A stretch of DNA of 5,958 nucleotides, taken from positions 1 to 5,958 of the forward strand of contig JAACDL010000085.1 of assembly GCA_009936765.1 (NCBI GenBank), in the 5' to 3' direction. This DNA comes from Methanobacteriota archaeon (GTDB lineage: Archaea > Thermoplasmatota > Poseidoniia > Poseidoniales > Poseidoniaceae). The position numbers were made by a program, and so were the translations under genes. The notes under the pieces are model-generated. The model made no database searches. It was given only the letters and a program-made list of their open reading frames with translations, and was not told the DNA's origin. Positions 1-5,300 of this stretch are shown in pieces (the stretch's first letter is position 1; every line of letters begins with the position of its first letter).

Positions 1-774
1 ACTTGGAGTTAGCACCTTGTCAATTACGTGAATTAGACCGTTGCTTGTTACAACGTCAGCACTTACTACGTTTGCATCGTTAACCATCACTCCATCGCCA
101 ACTGTGAAAGACAGTGGCTGATTGTTAGCAGCATCTGCGGACATACAGTCAGTTACTGCAGATGCAGGAACTTCAGAGGGAACTACGTGGTAGAGTAGTA
201 TGTCAGCAAGCGTAACTTTACCTTCTGGTGTGTCAAGTGCTGCCAAATCTATACCCGCATCGGTAAATGCTTGGTCAGTAGGTGCAAAGACAGTGAATGG
301 CCCAGGCCCTTCCAGTGTTGATAGTAAATCCGCTTGAACTACTGCAGCGACTAAGGAATTGTGAATCCCAGTAGTGCCAGCTGTTGTAGGAATGTTGGCA
401 GGAGGCATCAAGACTTTGTCAATAACATGGATTATTCCGTTAGATGAAACCACATCAGCGCTAGTTACTGTTGCATCTCCAACAGTTACTGTAGCCCCTA
501 CTCCGAATTTTACTTTGTCACCATTGACCATTTCTGCAAGCATACCGTCAGTAAGCATGCTAGAGGTAACCTCTCCTGCATACACATGGTGAAGCAGAAT
601 GTTAGATAGAGTTTGATTTTCTTCATCTGTATCAAAGTCAGCCAGATCAATACCCGCATCAGCAAATGCTTGGTCTGTCGGTGCGAATACAGTGAAAGGA
701 CCAGTTCCTTGTAACGTAGAAACTAGGTTAGCATGACCTAATGCAGCAACAAGAGAATTATGAACTCCGGTATT
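1..774 (-). repeat. Tandem duplication encoding two FAS1 domains, period 399 nt
   Basis: The segment encoding residues 37-160 (about 771-400) and that encoding residues 170-293 (about 372-1) are offset by exactly 133 codons with no net insertion or deletion. By hand I count about 78 identities in 124 aligned positions (about 63%). The DNA is still visibly similar, for instance around 640-690 against 240-290 (the region coding APTDQAF-DAGIDLA). The least conserved stretch is residues 114-133 against 247-266. This supports duplication within the gene. Confidence 0.85.
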
Positions 775-879
775 TGATGCGTTAGTTGGAATGTCATCGC
801 TTGGTCCCGCACTAGCGTTTAGAGGTAGGCTGGAGCATAACAGTAGAATCATCAATAGGCTAACGGAGGTTTTTCTCAT
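1..879 (-). CDS. Secreted protein with tandem FAS1 (fasciclin) domains, C-terminus beyond the window
   Basis: Open for 293 codons, running off the left edge without a stop. The start at 879 is chosen because a clean signal peptide follows it: Lys/Arg at residues 3-4, a hydrophobic core over residues 5-20 and a cleavage-like ASA ending at residue 24. Two FAS1 domains follow, at about residues 37-160 and 170-293. Each has the family's H1-type motif FTVFAPTDQAF (62-72 and 195-205) and the H2-type motif NG(I/L)IHVIDKVL (147-157 and 280-290). FAS1 domains are extracellular adhesion modules of about 130-140 residues in all domains of life; an adhesion or matrix role here is inference. The two copies align without gaps at a 133-residue offset. 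Cys15 lies inside the signal peptide but has no lipobox, so a soluble secreted product is likelier than a lipoprotein. No Shine-Dalgarno motif is visible. Further FAS1 repeats may lie to the left. Confidence 0.93.
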   Translation of the reverse strand, partial: MRKTSVSLLMILLLCSSLPLNASAGPSDDIPTNASNTGVHNSLVAALGHANLVSTLQGTGPFTVFAPTDQAFADAGIDLADFDTDEENQTLSNILLHHVYAGEVTSSMLTDGMLAEMVNGDKVKFGVGATVTVGDATVTSADVVSSNGIIHVIDKVLMPPANIPTTAGTTGIHNSLVAAVVQADLLSTLEGPGPFTVFAPTDQAFTDAGIDLAALDTPEGKVTLADILLYHVVPSEVPASAVTDCMSADAANNQPLSFTVGDGVMVNDANVVSADVVTSNGLIHVIDKVLTPS

Positions 880-902
880 AAGCCGAACATTTTGGATTTC
901 TG

Positions 903-910
903 TTATAATA
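903..910 (-). promoter_or_regulatory. TATA box of the FAS1 gene (leaderless promoter candidate)
   Basis: The minus strand reads TATTATAA here, centred about 27 bp upstream of the ATG at 879, with an A-rich stretch just upstream at the place expected for an archaeal BRE. In archaea transcription usually starts about 22-27 bp past the TATA centre, which would put the start at or next to the ATG, giving a leaderless mRNA. This agrees with the absence of a Shine-Dalgarno motif. The 67-bp gap 880-946 holds nothing else I can recognise; in particular there is no T-run terminator for the gene ending at 947. Confidence 0.55.
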
Positions 911-946
911 GAATGTTTTTTACTATCGCAAAATTGTAATTTCAGT

Positions 947-1402
947 TTACGATTTCGACCTCGATTTAATTCCTGAAATATCTTCGGGTGAAATCAAACC
1001 CTCTCCTCTTAATAGGATTTGATGACTGATATGATCGACTACAAACCAATGGATTGAATCTTCATTGCCGATGCTAAATTTATCAGTAAAGTTAGCCTTG
1101 TTAGTATACAAAGTGATAGTTCTAGCTCGGACATCACTGTCTCTGATGCCAGCACGCATTATAGTATCGAGACGGATCTTTCGGAACCAAGTTGTCTTCT
1201 CAATCACTGGGACCTCGAGAATATAGTGGGTATCACTAATTCCCATTTGTTCTAGACTATCAATCGACGAATCTACAAGTCTTTGATGCCATCTCTGGAA
1301 TGCTATAATCACGATTAAATTCTTTTCAGTATAATGATCAGGAATCGTTTTCCTTTCCTTGTTTAGATTCTCTCCACTAAATGAAGGAAAAATCTCTTCC
1401 AT
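947..1402 (-). CDS. Small cysteine-free protein, probable thioredoxin/peroxiredoxin-like fold
   Basis: Complete gene of 151 residues. An in-frame TGA lies only 9 nt upstream of the ATG, so this start is forced unless translation begins further inside. No signal peptide or membrane segment is present, so the product is probably cytoplasmic. The N-terminus (IFPSFSGENL, residues 4-13, then a short loop and a hydrophobic strand 29-35) resembles the opening of TlpA/AhpC-type thioredoxin folds. Where these carry the catalytic CxxC after the first core strand, this protein has F35-QRWHQ-40. It contains no cysteine at all, so thiol redox chemistry is impossible. Later strand-like segments (RARTITLYTNK, IHWFVVDH, QILLRGEG) fit such a fold. 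A relation to the ATP10-like branch is possible but not shown. The gene starts 27 bp after the PKD gene's stop and may share its transcript. Function unknown. Confidence 0.8.
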   Translation of the reverse strand: MEEIFPSFSGENLNKERKTIPDHYTEKNLIVIIAFQRWHQRLVDSSIDSLEQMGISDTHYILEVPVIEKTTWFRKIRLDTIMRAGIRDSDVRARTITLYTNKANFTDKFSIGNEDSIHWFVVDHISHQILLRGEGLISPEDISGIKSRSKS

Positions 1403-1429
1403 GTAGATTCAGTATGTTTAGGCTGATTA

Positions 1430-2218
1430 TCATGCAGGTGCAGTCATGCTCCAAACAGTAGTTGGCTTGTGCCAGTCTCTCAATTGGTCGGTTTCAAGAC
1501 GCAGCTGTAATCCTTCACCAGATTCAATATCAGTATCAATTAATTCGAATGGAACATTGTATTCGTTTGTACGGAAGGTGTCGTCAAACAAGACCTCTTG
1601 TCCTATTACAGATCCATCGAGCGTCCTTTCTAAAATTACTCTCAAATGGCACTCTTGCAAGGGGTTTCGTAATGCGCATGATTCACTGCTACCATCGTGT
1701 GCAACCGAAGTTACTCCTTGATAGGACGACTTTCCCTCAGCCACCATCAAATCAATAATAGTCGATTTCGCTGTTGGTGCGCACACACATTCCATATTAT
1801 CGGATTCGACTGTAACTTCCTTCTCAACTAGAATCTCAATTGTATCGATATCTAGAGAATCTTCTGAAGTCGAGGTTGCTGTGACGAGGTAACTACCTGG
1901 CTGAGCAAACGAATGTACAATAGAAACCCCAGTTCCTACTGTGCCGTCTCCAAAGTCCCAAGAAACCACCTCTCCTGCGTTGTTAGATTCAAAGGTGAAC
2001 TCATGAAGCCTTTCGGTTATGAAATCTTCTTCATCGTTATCACCTTCATCTATTTCGACTAATGTGTATTGATTTATTCCGTATTCCGATGAAGAATCAA
2101 TAGAGAATGCACCAGAATCGGAGGAGTTCGATTGACTGAGAGACAATAGTGTGGCTCCTGTGGCAGCACTAAGTACCATCAAAAACGTAATTGTTGCAAC
2201 AGATAAGGAGTACTTCAT
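1430..2218 (-). CDS. Exported PKD-domain protein with four-cysteine C-terminal region
   Basis: Complete gene of 262 residues. An in-frame TAA 12 nt upstream of the ATG fixes the start. Residues 2-26 are a signal peptide or, lacking a sharp cleavage site, a membrane anchor (one Lys followed by a long hydrophobic run). A Ser/Asp/Glu-rich linker follows (about 28-68). A PKD domain spans about 70-133, shown by the signature WDFGDGT (87-93), then VHSFAQPGSYLVT (101-113), the usual beta-sandwich ending. PKD domains are extracellular Ig-like modules in surface proteins and enzymes. The remaining about 125 residues hold four cysteines (144, 146, 181, 190), which could form two disulfides outside the cell or bind a metal; I do not recognise this region. 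It is divergent from the giant lipoprotein gene and is followed 27 bp later by the thioredoxin-like gene. Confidence 0.9.
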   Translation of the reverse strand: MKYSLSVATITFLMVLSAATGATLLSLSQSNSSDSGAFSIDSSSEYGINQYTLVEIDEGDNDEEDFITERLHEFTFESNNAGEVVSWDFGDGTVGTGVSIVHSFAQPGSYLVTATSTSEDSLDIDTIEILVEKEVTVESDNMECVCAPTAKSTIIDLMVAEGKSSYQGVTSVAHDGSSESCALRNPLQECHLRVILERTLDGSVIGQEVLFDDTFRTNEYNVPFELIDTDIESGEGLQLRLETDQLRDWHKPTTVWSMTAPA

Positions 2219-2239
2219 GGTCGCAAATTAACTGATTTG

Positions 2240-2247
2240 CTTTTGAA
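2240..2247 (-). promoter_or_regulatory. Weak TATA-like element for the PKD gene
   Basis: The minus strand reads TTCAAAAG, a poor TATA match, but it is centred about 25 bp upstream of the ATG at 2218, the same spacing as the better boxes in this window. No Shine-Dalgarno motif precedes the ATG. Position rather than sequence is the main support. Confidence 0.3.
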
Positions 2248-2297
2248 CATCTGTTTCTGAGTTGGGCTTATTCTTCAATATTAGTTTGCTCAAACCC

Positions 2298-2304
2298 TAT
2301 AAAT
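2298..2304 (+). promoter_or_regulatory. TATA box of the giant acidic lipoprotein gene (leaderless promoter candidate)
   Basis: TATAAAT is centred about 25 bp upstream of the ATG at 2326, so transcription would begin at or within a base or two of the start codon. The box lies in the 107-bp divergent gap 2219-2325. The G-rich stretch GGGCGGG just before the ATG is not a convincing Shine-Dalgarno sequence. I see no operator-like palindrome in the gap. Confidence 0.6.
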
Positions 2305-2325
2305 GATGGATTTTTGGGCGGGACT

Positions 2326-5300
2326 ATGGATAAAGCGATAGCCATATGCTTGACTGCACTACTACTTCTTTCGGGATGTTTGGATGCTAGTGACGATGAT
2401 GACCCGATCAGTATAGTCGGGTGCGATGATGAAGCCTCATTAACATACAACGAAAATGCTACTGAATCCAATGATGAACTCTGTGCTTCAGAAGAACTAC
2501 TTGAATCCGGAATATTCGCGTTTATTGAACTGATGGAAGATGGACCAGACTTGACTGAAGTCAACTCAACAATGGGTTACACCATGGAAATCTCTGAGAC
2601 TCAAATTGACAAGACTGAATGCTATGAATGGGAATACTGGAACGCTGATCTTGTTGATGAAAGTATGCCATATAATGGATGTCCTGATGTTACTGAAGAT
2701 GTTTGGCATTATATGGAAACAGTAGTGGTTAACCCTACTGGTTACAAAGTTACTTCTGAAAACACCTTAAATGGTGACACAACAGTTGAAGAAATGATAA
2801 TCTCAGGTAACCAGATTCAATACACTATGATTGAGGATGGGGAATCAATGCAGGTTCGTATGAAGCATGCAGGCACCTATGAAGATTTAATCGAAGCTCT
2901 AATGAATAGCGGAGACGATGAAGGCCAGTTCATTTGTGATAACGGAGAAGAAATTCCTCAATCCTGGGTCAATGATGGCGAAGAAGATTGTGACGATGGC
3001 TCAGACGAAGGGGTTGAATTCAATGACAACTCAGATGATACAGAGGGTCGCCAAGCAACATCGGATGACAATTCAGATGATGGCGATGCTGAAATGGTAT
3101 GCTATGACATGGGTTCACACACAATTTTGTACGAGATCGACAATGCTGAAGATTGTGAAGATGGAAACTACATGTGGGTTAATGCAGACAGCGGTTCTGA
3201 TGACCATAGCGACGATGACGGAATGGATATGGGAGATGATGGCGAAGACCCATCTTCCAGCGATTACACTGTTTACTTCACTCCTAATGCAACATTCACT
3301 GGATTTGATAAAACAGAATCAGGAATGACATTCACTGGGTTACTAAATATCGAAGGTGCACCATTTGGACATCTAGAAGTTTACACCACTGAAGATTTCA
3401 CAGTAACAGGGTTTGCTTTGATGGATGTTGAAAGCACATCCAATTGGGTCAAATTTATGCTGATCAATTCAGGAAGCACCATCATAGATGAGACTCTTCC
3501 TCTAGACGCTCTACCATTCATGCTAATCCAGGTGGAATCAGATGACAGTGACGACAGCGAAGATGATGACTTGGTAGATAATGATAATGATGGATACGAT
3601 GAAACCCAAGACTGCGACGACAATGACCCTTGGATTTACCCTGATAACCCTGAAGAAGAGATTGATGGTTTAGACAATGATTGTGACGGTTTAGTCGATT
3701 ATGAAGATGACAACTGTGGCGAATGCTGGGATGAGCTTTGGTTTGCATTTGAAGAACTTTCTGGAAGTACATTTGATAACACTTCATTAGACCAGGTACT
3801 CGAATACCAGTCTACCTGTTGGAGGGCAACAAATCCTAACGCCGATTCACAAACTCCGTTCGGCTTTGCATTCAGCGAAATGTCAGCGGAAGACATTGAA
3901 CTAATATTCAAAGAAGTAGATACAGATGATTCTTCAACACTAGATGGAGATGAGATGGAAGAATTCCATAACCAAATCCAAGACCAAATTTGGGCTAATC
4001 ACAAAACTGAAGACCATGACCATGATGGTAACGAGGAAGGAGATGACGAGATTGCAATGTACAGGTGTGTTAACTTCGTAGACGAATCAGCTTTGGATTC
4101 TACTACAAACTTTTCATCAGTCTTTAACAACTCCAACTTAGATTACTCATTGTGTGACACTTCTGCAGAAGATGTGAACTACACATTTGATAACTCTACA
4201 TTCACTCTACCAACACACATGATGTATGAATCATGCTGGGAAGAGGAACCTAATGTTACAATGTGTGATTACGGAACAATAGAGGCCGTAAATGGTTCAG
4301 AATTGTATGAAACAGTCACAATGGAAGACGACGAAAGCGCGGATGATTGTGAAGGAGAATACAACAACGAGAGTAACATGTGCACAGTATGGTCCGGAAA
4401 CATCACAGATAGCGATGCAAATGGATTCACAATTTCTGACTCTGACGGAGGACGTGAAATGATTGTGTTCTATCAATATGACTCCCAACTCAGCAGTGGA
4501 ATTCTAATCGTCGTAAATGATGAAGACGAAGATGAAGTGGTTGAAGGGTGCACCGACTCGATGGCCATTAATTTCGACTCATCTGCAACTGACGATGATG
4601 GGAGTTGCGAGTATGATGGTGACGGCGACGGCGACTGGTCCTTCGATAGAGAACTACAAGATTGCGATTCTGATAACGACACAATGGTATCCTATGATGA
4701 GTTAGAGACTTGTATCGACGAAGACCTTGCTAATGATGGATATGGACACATGAGTGCTTCAGACGTCCATGCTTATGATGAATTCAACATGAGCGACATG
4801 AACAACGACAGTATGTTGAATGAATCTGAATTTGATTACCTAAACTCAATGCTTTCCCGCCAGAATGAAGACCCTAACTATCAAGAGATGTTCAGCATGA
4901 TGGATTCCGACGAAGACGGTGAAGTAACATTCAGTGAATGGGAAAACATGAACAATCAAAGTGATGAGCCAATGCCTCAAGACGATCTGGATAGATTTGC
5001 ATTAATCATAAATTTCTTTGATGAAGACAACAGTGGCGGGTTGGATTTCTCTGAATTCGAAAACATGATGTACACGCTTGATAGTGAAGATGATGGTATG
5101 GATGAAGATCCTGAATTCATGTTCGCAATGATGGATTCAGATATGAACGGAGAGGTTACCCTGAGTGAATGGGTTGCTTTATCTAACAAATCAGATGATG
5201 GGCCAATGTCTCAAGAAGATATAGATGGCTTGAGCAATATGATGGATATGTTCGATGAAGACGACAGTATGGGACTAAACTTTTCTGAATACAAGGCAAT

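Noticed and set aside
374..592. Plus-strand open frame inside the FAS1 gene.
   Set aside because: Antisense shadow of the FAS1 repeat; the minus strand gives clear FAS1 motifs.
835..837. Cys15 of the FAS1 protein as a lipoprotein attachment site.
   Set aside because: The preceding residues (LLLL) do not form a lipobox, and a normal cleavage site ASA follows at residues 22-24.
916..922. T-run at 915-920 as a terminator.
   Set aside because: It is a T-run only on the plus strand, where no gene ends; for the minus-strand genes it is an A-run.
1446..1758. Two overlapping plus-strand open frames opposite the PKD gene.
   Set aside because: Antisense shadows; the minus frame has a signal sequence and the WDFGDGT motif.
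2303..2308. Two upstream ATGs (2303 and 2306) as alternative starts for the lipoprotein.
   Set aside because: Both are in a different frame from the lipoprotein, and one overlaps the TATA box.
2918..3328. A 136-residue Met/Thr-rich plus-strand open frame.
   Set aside because: It is the shifted reading of the GATGAT-type codons of the lipoprotein; the real frame has the LDLa-like motif and an uninterrupted 1211 codons.
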